Shown: positions 8,616-17,547 of the stretch, one piece after another
How positions within the stretch are numbered: position 1 is the first letter of the stretch
Layout: every line of letters starts with the position of its first letter
NCBI RefSeq assembly: GCF_035552695.1
Contig: NZ_DASZKT010000044.1
Span: forward strand, 58,862-122,861
Origin: Actinospica sp035552695
GTDB lineage: Bacteria; Actinomycetota; Actinomycetes; Streptomycetales; Catenulisporaceae
Length of the DNA stretch: 64,000 nucleotides
Direction of reading: 5' to 3'
Notes under the pieces: model-generated
What the model saw: the letters and a program-made list of their open reading frames with translations, nothing else
Told to the model about the DNA's origin: nothing
Database searches by the model: none
Program-made: the position numbers and the translations under genes

Positions 8616-9548
8616 TCAGAAGTCCCCCGAGTTGAGGGAGTCGTCGATCATGCTCAGGTCGTCGTCGTCCTCCGCGGTCTCGTCCGAGGCGTTGGACTTC
8701 TTGGTCGGCGGCACGCCCTGGAACTCCAGGTACTCGTCGGCCACCTCGTCCGGCTTGCCGCGGCGCACGATCTGGCCCTTGTCCATCCAGATGCAGTCGT
8801 CGCACATCTCCCGGATGGCGGCGATGCCGTGGCTGACGATCACGATCGTGCGGGCCTGGGAGACGAGTTCCTGCATCTTGTCGTACGACTTGCGCCTGAA
8901 GTGCGCGTCGCCGGTGGACAGCGCCTCGTCGACCAGCAGCACGTCCGGGTCGAGGTGCGTGGAGACCGCGAAGGCGAGGCGGCCGTACATGCCGGAGGAG
9001 TAGGCCTTCATCGGCAGGTCGATGACGTCCTCGAGTTCGGCCCACTCGACGATCTGGTCGAAGCGCTCGTAGACCTGCTTGCGGGTCAGGCCCGCGGCCA
9101 TCGAGCCGAGCACGACGTTGTCCCGGCCGGACAGTTGGCCGTTGAAGCCGACGCCGAGCGCCAGCAGGACGCTGATCCGGCCGTTGACCACGACCTCGCC
9201 CTCGCTCGGCGGCAGGATCCCGGCCATCGCGCGCATCATGGTGGACTTGCCCGCGCCGTTCGCGCCGATGATGCCGAGCACCTGGCCGTGCGTGACGTCG
9301 AAGGAGACGCCGCGCACTGCGTGGATGTAGCGCACCTTGCGGTCGTTGGTCTTGCGGCCCAGGTTGGTCAGCGTGTGCCGCAGCGTGTTCGCCCGCGGGT
9401 TGACGATCGTGCGGTAGTCGACCTTCACGTTCTTGACCCGGATCGACAGAGCCTGGTCGAGTTCGGCCTCGGTCGGCGCGGCTTTCGGGGCGGCCGGGGC
9501 GGAAGTGACGGGTGTTTCCACGGAGTCAGAGACGGACACTGAACTCAC
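8616..9548 (-). CDS. Polysaccharide ABC exporter ATP-binding subunit (Wzt/TagH type)
   Basis: 310 residues. The Walker A motif is GANGAGKST (about 95-103), the signature is in KAYSSGMYGRLAFAV, and Walker B is DVLLVDEALSTGD. The short LxxxG-type insertion before Walker A and the GRISVLLALGVGFNGQLSGRDNV segment are typical of Wzt/TagH/RfbE ATPases. An acidic C-terminal tail (DETAEDDDDLSMIDD) replaces the large carbohydrate-binding domain of O9a-type Wzt, so chain-length recognition by this subunit is unlikely. It overlaps the permease gene by 23 bases; together they would form the exporter for the finished polymer. Confidence 0.93.
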   Translation of the reverse strand: MSSVSVSDSVETPVTSAPAAPKAAPTEAELDQALSIRVKNVKVDYRTIVNPRANTLRHTLTNLGRKTNDRKVRYIHAVRGVSFDVTHGQVLGIIGANGAGKSTMMRAMAGILPPSEGEVVVNGRISVLLALGVGFNGQLSGRDNVVLGSMAAGLTRKQVYERFDQIVEWAELEDVIDLPMKAYSSGMYGRLAFAVSTHLDPDVLLVDEALSTGDAHFRRKSYDKMQELVSQARTIVIVSHGIAAIREMCDDCIWMDKGQIVRRGKPDEVADEYLEFQGVPPTKKSNASDETAEDDDDLSMIDDSLNSGDF

Positions 9549-10413
9549 GCTCCCTCCGGACGAAGACGAAAGTGCCGACGATCAGCGTGCACAGGCCCCA
9601 GGCGAGGCCCTGCAGCAGCCAGGAGTAGGGCGGGGCGACGTTGTAGACGAGCGCGTCACCCCAGGTCCCGATCATCGGCGAGAGCGGGTTGAGCGGGAGC
9701 AGGTGCGCCTTGAGGTCGTGCTTGCCCAGCACCTGGTTCAGCTGCCACAGCACCGGGGACAGGAACATCCAGATCCGGGTGACGTAGGGCAGGAAGTTGG
9801 AGAAGTCGCGGAAGTACACCTGGGCCGTGGCGCAGATGAAGCCGAGGCCCGCGCCGAACATCGCGACCTCGAGGAAGGCCGGTATCGCGTAGAAGGCCGC
9901 CACACCCCAGTGGACGTGCTGGAGCTCGTGCACCACCAACAGGACGATCAGGCTGGGCGCGAAGCGGAAGAACGCGATGACCATCTGGGTGATCGGCATC
10001 ACGAGGCGCGGCAGCCGGCTGTTGAGCACGAGCCGGCTGCTGCCGATGATCGAGCCCGCGGACTGCGAGAGCATGCTGGAGAAGAAGGTGTAGAGGAACA
10101 GCCCGGCGAGCAGCACGGCGAAGTAGTTGGACGCGTGCTTGCTGCCGTTGATGATGTCGACGAGGACGAAGTACACGCAGCCCATCAGCAGCGGGTTGAG
10201 GACCAACCAGAGCTGACCGAACACATTCGTGTAGTTCTGTCCGCGCAGCGTGCAGCGGGCGAGCTCGTAAACGAACTCGCGGCGTTCCCACAGCTCGGGT
10301 AGGTACCGCCGCATGCTCGGTACTCCGGACTTGCGGGACCGGAACACGTGGTGTTCCAGGTTATCCAGCGAGGCGTCCCTGGGCGGGGACTGCGTATCAA
10401 CCATCGACGACAT
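9526..10413 (-). CDS. Polysaccharide ABC exporter permease (Wzm/TagG, ABC-2 type)
   Basis: 295 residues with six hydrophobic segments. The amphipathic entry LPELWERREFVYELARCTLRG and the GQLWLVLNPLLMGCVYFVLVDII segment are characteristic of ABC-2 polysaccharide permeases. It would form the membrane channel for the lipid-linked wall or capsular polymer, paired with the overlapping ATPase. Upstream it overlaps the small GT-B-like gene by 17 bases. Confidence 0.92.
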   Translation of the reverse strand: MSSMVDTQSPPRDASLDNLEHHVFRSRKSGVPSMRRYLPELWERREFVYELARCTLRGQNYTNVFGQLWLVLNPLLMGCVYFVLVDIINGSKHASNYFAVLLAGLFLYTFFSSMLSQSAGSIIGSSRLVLNSRLPRLVMPITQMVIAFFRFAPSLIVLLVVHELQHVHWGVAAFYAIPAFLEVAMFGAGLGFICATAQVYFRDFSNFLPYVTRIWMFLSPVLWQLNQVLGKHDLKAHLLPLNPLSPMIGTWGDALVYNVAPPYSWLLQGLAWGLCTLIVGTFVFVRREREFSVRL

Positions 10414-10942
10414 CGATTCCGGCAGTGGACGGGAGGGGGTCTGGTGCGGTGGTGGTCGCTGGGGCCGGCGCGGGCTCGCGGTCGGCGCTCGCCGGGCGGT
10501 CCGCGTACGGGGCGCGGTCCAGCTCGAAGCCCACGGTCAGCCGGGGGTGGCGCTTGGCCAGGTGCCAGCCGATCGGGATGGCGTGCGAGTCGCAGATCAC
10601 CAGCTGCTCGACGTTGTTCCAGTCGATCTTGCGCGCCACCGTGGAGCGGGCGGCCCGCCACATCACGTAGGGGCGGCAGAGCCGGTAGATCTTGGCGTAG
10701 ACCTTGGTGTACGCGGCCTTCGAGAGCTTGCGGACCAGCCGGCCGAGGCAGGCGAGCGGATGCCCGGCCTCCCCGTCGGCGAGGGTGTGCAGCGTGACCC
10801 GGGCGTCGAGGCCCGCCGCCTCCCACGGCCCGGCCTCGACGGTGAGCAGGTCCACGTCCACCCCGCGCGCGAGCAGGTAGTCGGCCGTGTCGGTCACCGC
10901 CCGGGACCGGGTCACTCCGATGGCCACCAGCAGAACACTCAT
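10397..10942 (-). CDS. Stand-alone GT-B N-terminal-half-like protein, function unknown
   Basis: 181 residues from an ATG overlapping the upstream glycosyltransferase stop as ATGA. It opens with a Rossmann-like strand (MSVLLVAIGVTRSRAVTDTADYLLARGVDVDLLTVEAG) and contains QLVICDSHAIPIGWHLAKRHPRLTVGFELDR, which resembles the D(x)H-Exx acceptor-side motifs of GT4 N-terminal domains. No C-terminal nucleotide-sugar domain follows; instead there is a Pro/Ala-rich tail. It could be a half-glycosyltransferase acting with another operon protein, a remnant, or a new family. The operon context supports a role in polymer synthesis only by association. Confidence 0.7.
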   Translation of the reverse strand: MSVLLVAIGVTRSRAVTDTADYLLARGVDVDLLTVEAGPWEAAGLDARVTLHTLADGEAGHPLACLGRLVRKLSKAAYTKVYAKIYRLCRPYVMWRAARSTVARKIDWNNVEQLVICDSHAIPIGWHLAKRHPRLTVGFELDRAPYADRPASADREPAPAPATTTAPDPLPSTAGIDVVDG

Positions 10943-12168
10943 GAGGTCGGGCCTTCCGTTACGCCGTACACTTCGGCCAGCCGCGCGGCCACGGCCGCCG
11001 AGCCGTACCGGCCGATCAGCTCCGCACGCGCCCTGGCCGGGTCGAGCTGCGCGGTCCGCGCCGCCAGGCGCCGGTATCCGTCCACGATGACCTGGGGGTC
11101 CTCGCTGACGTCGATCAGCATCCCGGCCACGCCGTCCAGCCCGGCGAGCGTCTCCTCCGGTCCGCCGCACCGCGTGACCAGCACCGGCATTCCGCTGCCG
11201 ACGGCCTCGACCGTCGTCATGCCGAAGGTCTCTGACTTGCTGGGGTGCACGAGCAGGTCGTGTGCGTGCAGGAACTCGAAGACGCGCTGCGGGGGCACGG
11301 AGTCGTGGAAGGTGATCCGCTCGCCGAGATCGAGCTCGGCGGCGCGGGCGCGCAGCGGTTCGACCAGCGGCCCCGTGCCGAGGATCGTGAGCCGCAGCTC
11401 CGGCTCGTCCTTCGCCGCGATCGCGAAGGCCTCGACGAGTTCGCCTACGCCCTTGGTCGCCACGACCTTGCCGATGTAGATCCACTTGTGCAGCTGGCCG
11501 ACCGGCGCGGGCCGCACCGGCATGGCCTCGATCTCGACCGCGTTCGGCACCACCCGGATCTTGCCGACGTGCCCGGGGAACGCGGCCATCAGCTCGTTGC
11601 GAAGCTTCTCGCTGACGCAGAGCACGGCGTCGGCCCGGTCCATCACCTCGGCGTACATCGCGCGGGAGCGCGGCTGGCCGAGGATCTTGCCGAGGAACGA
11701 GGCGTGCTCGGTGAACACGATGCGCGCGTCCGGCCGGGCGAAGCGGTGCGCGAGCCAGCCCCCGTAGATGCCGACATGGCCGTGGACGACGTCTGCCTCG
11801 AACTGACCGTTCTTCAGCACTGGTCCGAGCACGGATTCGTGCGACAGCGCCCAGTCCGCGTAGTGCTTCTTCGGCGTGACCGGGGTCGGGATGTCGGTGA
11901 CCCAGTACCCTTCGTCGGCCCGGTGCGCCGTCAGATCGATGCGGGGTGACGGGCCCGAGGTCAGCGCGGCATAGCCCTTGCGGACCATGCGGGCCTGCAC
12001 CGGATCCGCGGGCCCGGTCCAGTCCTCCGTGTTATAGAGGTCGATGCGCGAGAAGAGGTCGCGCACGGCCATCGTCGTGGCCTGGACGAACGATCCGGCG
12101 AAAGGGCGCTGCAGCGTCGGGTGCCAGGGCGTCGTGACCGCCAGAGTCTTGTCAGCCTTGTCGCTCAT
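10939..12168 (-). CDS. GT4 glycosyltransferase
   Basis: 409 residues from the ATG at 12168, which overlaps the stop of the preceding gene as ATGA. The N-terminal half has ADVVHGHVGIYGGWLAHRFA and the TEHAS acceptor motif. The C-terminal half has WIYIGKVVATKGVGELVEAFA, the LTILGTGPLVEPL strand, and the conserved HPSKSETFGMTTVEAVGSGMPVLVTRCGG with the ExFGxxxxEA nucleotide-sugar motif. It is a canonical retaining GT-B enzyme of family GT4. It would elongate the surface polysaccharide; donor unknown. Confidence 0.92.
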   Translation of the reverse strand: MSDKADKTLAVTTPWHPTLQRPFAGSFVQATTMAVRDLFSRIDLYNTEDWTGPADPVQARMVRKGYAALTSGPSPRIDLTAHRADEGYWVTDIPTPVTPKKHYADWALSHESVLGPVLKNGQFEADVVHGHVGIYGGWLAHRFARPDARIVFTEHASFLGKILGQPRSRAMYAEVMDRADAVLCVSEKLRNELMAAFPGHVGKIRVVPNAVEIEAMPVRPAPVGQLHKWIYIGKVVATKGVGELVEAFAIAAKDEPELRLTILGTGPLVEPLRARAAELDLGERITFHDSVPPQRVFEFLHAHDLLVHPSKSETFGMTTVEAVGSGMPVLVTRCGGPEETLAGLDGVAGMLIDVSEDPQVIVDGYRRLAARTAQLDPARARAELIGRYGSAAVAARLAEVYGVTEGPTS

Positions 12169-13502
12169 TTGTCGCGCCCCGCGATCTTGCGCAGTTCGGC
12201 CTCGAACGGCCCGAGCGTGTTGTCCCGCGTGTACCGCTCGGCGTGCTGGAGGGCGGCCTCGAAGTCCGCCTCCGTCAGATCCCGCGAGCGCTTCGCGGCC
12301 GACACCATCGCGTTCGACACGGCCTGCGCGTCGAGCCGGTCGATGCCGAACCAGAGCGGATGTCCGGTGAGGACGTCCACGGCCGCGATGTCCGGCGCGT
12401 GCACCGAGACGATCGGCTTGCCGGTGGCCATGTATTCGAAGATCTTGCCGGAGGTCACGTACTTCGCCCCCGGCACGCAGAACACCAGCGCGTCCAGGCT
12501 TCGGTACGCGTCGCCGACATCGGTCTTCGCGAGCGGGCCGTGGTACGTGATGTCGAGGCCCTCGTGCAACGGGATCTTGTCGCTCAGCGAGTCCGCCGAC
12601 TGCTTGAAGAAGCCGAGGTGTCCGTACAGCTCCAGCGTCGCGTCCGCGAACTCCGGATGCGCCTTCGCCGCGCGCCAGCCGTCGAACAGTACGTCCAGCG
12701 GCATGGCCTCGGTGATCGTGCCGATGTAGCCCAAGCGCAGCGGCCGGCCCGTCGTCGGACCCGGATACGTGGCGCGTCCGAGGATCTCCGGCTCCCAGCC
12801 GTTGGGCACGACCGTCATCTGAGGCGCGGCCTTCGGGTAGCGCTCGGCATGCCAGCCACGCAGGCCCTCGTTGACGAACGCGGTCAGCGAGGAGCGCTCC
12901 AGGGTCTTGCGCTCCCACTCCCAGGCCGGATGCCCGTCCGGGTACTTGTGCTCCTCGGTGAATTGGTTGAACGTCCACGAGTCGCGGTAGTCCAGCGCGT
13001 AGGGCACGCCGGTCAGCTTGTTCAGCCAGTAGGCGGCCGCGAAGGACGCGAAGGGGTTGCCGGTGGCCACGATCAGGTCGTAGCGCTTGCGGGTGTGTTC
13101 ACGCAGCGCGCGGGCGACGACGTGCGGGATCCAGGAGGCGTAATGCTCCGGGAAGAACCGCCGCTGCATGTAGTTGTAGCCCGCGTTCGCCAGCACCGGC
13201 ATGTTCGCCCGGAAACGCCCGTACCGCCGGATGTCCCTTTCCCAGCGGAAATAGCCCATCTTCGGACGTCGAACCTTGATGCGCTCGTCCACGCCCTCCT
13301 CGAGAGAGACGTCCACACTGCCGATGTACTGTGTGAAGAATTCGCGCGGTGCCGTGTGCACCGTCACGTCCCAGCCCGCGGCGGCGAGATGGTTCGCCGT
13401 CGCTCGCGCCCGGTACACCCCGCTTGACCGGCTGGGCGGGAAGAAGAAGGCCAGGTAGAGGACCCTCGGCGACTTGAAGTCAGCGGTTGTTCGGTCTTTC
13501 AT
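12165..13502 (-). CDS. GT4-like glycosyltransferase, first gene of the main polysaccharide operon
   Basis: About 445 residues. It opens with PRVLYLAFFFPPSRSSGVYRARATANHLAAAGWDVTVHTA and carries RYDLIVATGNPFASFAAAYWLNKLTGVPYALDYRDSW, the family's acceptor-domain DYRDxW motif, then GYIGTITEAMP and TSGKIFEYMATGKPIVSV in the nucleotide-binding half. The ATG at 13502 (or the adjacent ATG at 13505) is taken as start because AGGG lies just upstream; a TTG at 13553 would add a non-family extension. About 190 bases separate it from the divergent epimerase gene, and the promoter of the ten-gene operon should lie there. Confidence 0.9.
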   Translation of the reverse strand: MKDRTTADFKSPRVLYLAFFFPPSRSSGVYRARATANHLAAAGWDVTVHTAPREFFTQYIGSVDVSLEEGVDERIKVRRPKMGYFRWERDIRRYGRFRANMPVLANAGYNYMQRRFFPEHYASWIPHVVARALREHTRKRYDLIVATGNPFASFAAAYWLNKLTGVPYALDYRDSWTFNQFTEEHKYPDGHPAWEWERKTLERSSLTAFVNEGLRGWHAERYPKAAPQMTVVPNGWEPEILGRATYPGPTTGRPLRLGYIGTITEAMPLDVLFDGWRAAKAHPEFADATLELYGHLGFFKQSADSLSDKIPLHEGLDITYHGPLAKTDVGDAYRSLDALVFCVPGAKYVTSGKIFEYMATGKPIVSVHAPDIAAVDVLTGHPLWFGIDRLDAQAVSNAMVSAAKRSRDLTEADFEAALQHAERYTRDNTLGPFEAELRKIAGRDK

Positions 13503-13693
13503 CATCCCTGGTTCAAGAGACTGACGTGCGGGGCGGGTGAACGCTCCAACCAAACAAGTGCCGTGTTAACAAAAGGTAGCCGGAGACGACTGCGAATCTG
13601 TCCGCTGGACGACGAATCGTCGTGCCATTTCAGTAGTCAATGAACGCCGGGTGAACTCCTGTCAGCTGCGGTACGAGGGTTGGGAATCTCCTG
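13503..13693. promoter_or_regulatory. Divergent intergenic region of the polysaccharide locus
   Basis: This 191-base gap separates the minus-strand polysaccharide operon from the plus-strand UDP-GlcNAc 2-epimerase and must hold both promoters. It is noticeably more AT-rich than its surroundings and contains a short perfect hairpin/palindrome at 13609-13623 (ACGACG-AAT-CGTCGT). No convincing -35/-10 pair could be fixed by eye, and no regulator gene is adjacent. Confidence 0.45.
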
Positions 13694-14827
13694 ATGATCG
13701 ACTCTATGATCGGGCGCGTGAGAATCGTCAGCGTGGTCGGCGCCCGCCCGCAGTTCGTCAAGCTCGCCCCGATCGCGGCCGCGGTCACGGCGGCGGGGCA
13801 CGAGCACGTGATCGTGCACACCGGCCAGCACTACGACCCGGAGCTGTCCGGAGTCTTCTTCTCGGGCCTCGGGATCCCGGAGCCGGACGAGCAGCTGCAC
13901 GCGGTTTTGGATGGGCAGAGTGTCGTGGACGGGCGCAGTGGTGCCGGCTCGGGCCACGGGGTGCAGACCGCCGCGATGCTCGCGGCACTCGACCCGATCC
14001 TCGCCAAGTACGCGCCGGACTGGGTGCTGGTCTACGGGGACACGAACTCGACGATCGCGGGCGCGCTGAGCGCCGTGAAGCTGCACCTGCCGCTCGCGCA
14101 CCTCGAAGCCGGGCTGCGCTCGTTCAACCGGCGGATGCCCGAGGAGCACAACAGGGTGCTGACGGACCACGCGGCGGACCTGCTGCTCGCGCCGACGCCG
14201 CAGGCCGTGGAGCATCTGGAGCGCGAAGGACTCGGCGACCGGACCGTGATGGTCGGAGACGTCATGGTCGACGCCTGCCTGCGCGCGCGTTCCCTGGCGA
14301 CCGAGTCCGAAGCCCCGGCACCCGGCGTCGACCCCTCGCAGCCGTACCTCCTCGCCACGATCCACCGCGCCGAGAACACCGACGACCGCTCGCGGCTCTC
14401 CGCGATCATCGACGCCCTCGCCGCGCTGCCGATCCCCGTCGCCCTGCTCGCGCACCCCCGCCTCCGCGCCCGCGCCGCCGAGCACGGGATCGAACTCGAC
14501 CGCGGCGCCCTCCATGCAGGCGCCCCGCTGCCGTACGCGCAAATGGTCGCGGCCCTCGCCGGATCGGTCGGCGTGGTCACGGACTCCGGCGGCCTGCAGA
14601 AGGAGGCGTACATCCTCGCGCGTCCGTGCACGACCGTGCGCACCGAGACCGAGTGGCCCGAGACCCTCGTCGACGGGTGGAACGTCCTGGCGGAGCCGAC
14701 CGCCCCCACCTTCGCCGCCGACGCCGCCCGCCCGGCCCCCGCGACGCCGACAGGCCATCCCTTCGGCAACGGCCAAGCCGCCGCCCGCGTCGTCACCGAG
14801 CTGGAGCGGGCTGCTCGCTCTCACTGA
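13694..14827 (+). CDS. wecB: Non-hydrolysing UDP-N-acetylglucosamine 2-epimerase (WecB/WbpI type)
   Basis: 377 residues with the family's signatures in order: VVGARPQFVKLAP, HTGQHYD, VYGDTNSTIAGAL, HLEAGLRSFNRRMPEEHNR, TDSGGLQKEAYIL and RTETEWPETL. It interconverts UDP-GlcNAc-type and UDP-ManNAc-type sugars in the cytoplasm. Next to the WbpA/B/E/D set it may instead act on UDP-GlcNAc3NAcA to give the manno epimer, as WbpI does; sequence alone cannot separate the two. The start is the ATG at 13694, with a GTG at 13718 as alternative. Its 3' end overlaps the convergent glycosyltransferase by 35 bases. Confidence 0.93.
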   Translation: MIDSMIGRVRIVSVVGARPQFVKLAPIAAAVTAAGHEHVIVHTGQHYDPELSGVFFSGLGIPEPDEQLHAVLDGQSVVDGRSGAGSGHGVQTAAMLAALDPILAKYAPDWVLVYGDTNSTIAGALSAVKLHLPLAHLEAGLRSFNRRMPEEHNRVLTDHAADLLLAPTPQAVEHLEREGLGDRTVMVGDVMVDACLRARSLATESEAPAPGVDPSQPYLLATIHRAENTDDRSRLSAIIDALAALPIPVALLAHPRLRARAAEHGIELDRGALHAGAPLPYAQMVAALAGSVGVVTDSGGLQKEAYILARPCTTVRTETEWPETLVDGWNVLAEPTAPTFAADAARPAPATPTGHPFGNGQAAARVVTELERAARSH

Positions 14828-16334
14828 CCGGCACGAGTTCCAGCTCGCCGGCTACCCGGACGGCGCCCGGCTCGCGGCCGAGCACCTGCCGGTAGAGCGC
14901 GTCGAGCTTGGCCGCTTGGCCCGCCCAGGACGAGGCGGGCCGCGGGTCGTCGATGCCCTGATACACCGCGCGGTAGGTCGCCGGGGAGTCGAGGACCCTG
15001 CGGACCGCGGCTGCCAGGGACGTCGCGTCGCCGGCGATGAAGACCTCGCCGACGCCGAGGCGGCGGGTCTCGGCGGCCATCTCGCGGACGTCGCTGGTGA
15101 CGATCGGCAGGGCGGCGTGGAGGTACTCGAAGTACTTGGTGATCAGCGACAGCTCATGGTTCGGCAGGTGCAGGATCGGGATGAGGCCGATCGTCGCGGA
15201 GCTGATATACGGCACGACCTGGTCCACCGGTACGTACGGGACCACGTGCAGCCGGTCCGCGACCGCGCAGTCCGTGGCGCGTTGCCGGAGCGCCGCGACA
15301 TCCGGGTCGTCCTCGCGCGCGATCAGGGCGAGGTGCGCGCCGGGTAGTTCGACGAGCGCTTCGATCGCCGTCGAGACGCCGCGGCGGGGGGACATGCCGC
15401 CGCTGTAGATCAGCAGTGGGACATCCTCTGCGAGAGCGCAGTCGCCGCGCAGGCTCCGACCGGGCCCCTCGTCTGAATTCTGCGTGATGCTCCGCTTGAT
15501 CACCGGAGCGTTCAGGATCACCCGCGGGCGTCGGCTCAGCCGGTGATCGTTCGCGAGCTTCGTCGCGATGCCCTCCGACACGGTCAGGACGGCGTCCGCA
15601 CGGCCGATGTACTCGCGCTCCACGCCGATCAGCATCCTGCGACGCATCCGCAGCCGGACGTCGGTGGACGAGGGCACCTCGATCCCGCGCAGATACTCGT
15701 GCGCGTCGTAGATCCAGCGCACCGGCCGCTCGGCGGTGCTGAGCGTCGCGGCGAGCCGGGCGCCGATGCCGACCATGTGGAAGTCGTGCGCGTGGATCAG
15801 ATCCGGTTCGAGCTCCGCGACCACGGGCGCGAGCGTGAGTTCGAGGTCTGCGAACCACGGGTTGAACCAGCGCCAGCCGCCGTACTGGTCGACCAGCCCG
15901 AGCGTGCTGCCGACCACCTTGTGCGCCGCGCCGCCGACCGGGCCGCGGCCGAGGCTCGCGACGAGGTTGTCGGTGGCCGGACGCGTGGCGAGCCAGTGCC
16001 GAACCTGCGCCGAGGCCGAGGCGCACAGGCGTCCGGACGCGACGTCGCGTTCGGCGAGGCCGGCTCGCGCGTCACGATAGCCGGGCCGCAGCCGCTTCGC
16101 CCGGGCCCCGCCGCGCAGCCTGGCCCCTTCGTACGCTGACACGGTCTTCGGCACCGGCACGAGCACGACGTCCGCCGAGCCGAGCTTGTATCGCTGCCCC
16201 GCGTCGCCGAGAGCGCGGCCGACCAGCGTCACGTCGTAGCCCGCCGCCGCCATCGACCAGGCGATCTTCTGCACCCGTGAATCGCCGACCACACCGTTGG
16301 CGACGAGCATCACGACCTTCGGAGAACTGCTCAC
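14793..16334 (-). CDS. GT4-type glycosyltransferase
   Basis: 513 residues, somewhat long for the family. The N-terminal half contains MLVANGVVGDSRVQKIAWSMAAAGYDVTLVGRA, a 60-residue insertion, and the paired DLIHAHDFHMVGIGARLA and IYDAHEYLRGIEVPS motifs. The C-terminal half has LLIYSGGMSPRRGVSTAIEAL and ELSLITKYFEYLHAALPIVTS with the conserved E. The GTG start overlaps the upstream gene's stop as GTGA. It is the last gene of a three-gene operon and is convergent with the epimerase. It likely adds a sugar to the same surface polymer. Confidence 0.88.
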   Translation of the reverse strand: MSSSPKVVMLVANGVVGDSRVQKIAWSMAAAGYDVTLVGRALGDAGQRYKLGSADVVLVPVPKTVSAYEGARLRGGARAKRLRPGYRDARAGLAERDVASGRLCASASAQVRHWLATRPATDNLVASLGRGPVGGAAHKVVGSTLGLVDQYGGWRWFNPWFADLELTLAPVVAELEPDLIHAHDFHMVGIGARLAATLSTAERPVRWIYDAHEYLRGIEVPSSTDVRLRMRRRMLIGVEREYIGRADAVLTVSEGIATKLANDHRLSRRPRVILNAPVIKRSITQNSDEGPGRSLRGDCALAEDVPLLIYSGGMSPRRGVSTAIEALVELPGAHLALIAREDDPDVAALRQRATDCAVADRLHVVPYVPVDQVVPYISSATIGLIPILHLPNHELSLITKYFEYLHAALPIVTSDVREMAAETRRLGVGEVFIAGDATSLAAAVRRVLDSPATYRAVYQGIDDPRPASSWAGQAAKLDALYRQVLGREPGAVRVAGELELVPVSESEQPAPAR

Positions 16335-17530
16335 CGGGCCCTCGCCAGCGACTCGTACACGCGCACCAGCTCCTTCGAGTCCTGATCCCAGCTCAGCTCG
16401 TCACGCGCCTGCGCCACGCGCTCGCACAGCGCCGGGTAGTCGTTCGCGACCTGCTCCAGCGCACGCTGCATCGACTCGGCGTCGCCGGGCCGGTAGAGCG
16501 CGCCGATCCCGTACTTCGTCACCAGCCGCCGCAGCTCCGGCAGGTCCGCGGCGACGACCGGCACGCCCGCGCGCACGGCGTGGAAGACCTTGTTCGGCAG
16601 GGCGAGCCGGTGGTTCTCGCAGCTGTCGGTGAGCGTGACGACGGAGATCCCCACCTCCCGCAGCACCTCGTCCACCTCGTCGACCGGCCGCGCGGGCTCT
16701 ATCCGGACCGTCGCGTCGGTCAGCCGCAGGTGGGGGAGGAACTCGCGGTCGGCGTTGCCCATGAGCACGGTGTCGAGCTTGAGCGCGCCGGTCGCGGTGA
16801 GCAGGGTCTCGATGTCCCGTGCCGCCCCGATCCGGCCCGCGTACACGGCCCCCCTCGGCCGGTCCGCCAACTTACCGGCGGTCGTCCGCTCCTGCAGCGG
16901 AAAGGTGTTGCGCACGACGGTCACCGGCGTCGACCGCCACTTGCCGAGCCGCTCCGCGATCCCGTCGCTCACGGTCAGCACCGCGTCGGCCTTCGCGACG
17001 ATCTGCCGCTCGATCCGCAGCTCCCGCGCGCGCTCCAGCGGAGTGGGACGCCCGTGCCGCTCCCGGCCCGACCACCACTCGTGCGAGTCGTACACGAGCT
17101 GCGCGTTGCCCTTCTCCGCCAGCTCGGCGGCCAGCACGAGCACGTTGAAGTCGTGCGCGTGCACGACGTCGTACTTGCGATCGCCCACCGCCTCGCGCGC
17201 CCGCTCGCACCACGTACGCCACACCGTCTGCCGATGCTGCGGCAGCAGCGCCCAGCGCGCAGCGCCGCGCGCCTGGCCGGCCAGGCCCCCACGTGCGGCC
17301 GAGACACCGGCCGCCGAGCCTCCGCCCGCCGATGCACCGCCGGATTTCGCCTTCAGACCGCTGCCGCCGGACACCGACCCGACCGTGATCCCGGTCGGTG
17401 GCTGCCAGGCCTGCGGCACGTCCTTGCCGATGATGTGGATCGCGTGCCCCTCGTCGGCCAACGAGCGGGCCTCGCGCAGCACCCGCGCGTCGTGCGCCAC
17501 ATTGGACTGGACGAGCATCAATACCTTCAT
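16331..17530 (-). CDS. GT4-type glycosyltransferase
   Basis: 399 residues from ATG at 17530. It resembles the gene after it: VLMLVQSNVAHDARVLREARSLADEGHAIHIIG, then YDVVHAHDFNVLVLAAELAE and LVYDSHEWWSGRE in the acceptor half, AVYAGRIGAARDIETLL and ALPNKVFHAVRAGVPVVAADLPEL in the donor half. A 30-residue Gly/Ala/Ser-rich low-complexity insertion follows residue 50. A long in-frame extension upstream overlaps the membrane-protein gene and is rejected. The similarity with the adjacent gene suggests an old tandem duplication. Confidence 0.88.
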   Translation of the reverse strand: MKVLMLVQSNVAHDARVLREARSLADEGHAIHIIGKDVPQAWQPPTGITVGSVSGGSGLKAKSGGASAGGGSAAGVSAARGGLAGQARGAARWALLPQHRQTVWRTWCERAREAVGDRKYDVVHAHDFNVLVLAAELAEKGNAQLVYDSHEWWSGRERHGRPTPLERARELRIERQIVAKADAVLTVSDGIAERLGKWRSTPVTVVRNTFPLQERTTAGKLADRPRGAVYAGRIGAARDIETLLTATGALKLDTVLMGNADREFLPHLRLTDATVRIEPARPVDEVDEVLREVGISVVTLTDSCENHRLALPNKVFHAVRAGVPVVAADLPELRRLVTKYGIGALYRPGDAESMQRALEQVANDYPALCERVAQARDELSWDQDSKELVRVYESLARAR

Positions 17531-17547
17531 GAGCTTGTCGTTCCCTC

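Noticed and set aside
13609..13623. Hairpin ACGACG-AAT-CGTCGT as a terminator
   Set aside because: It sits in a divergent promoter region with no gene ending there, so a terminator role makes no sense; it may be an operator or chance.
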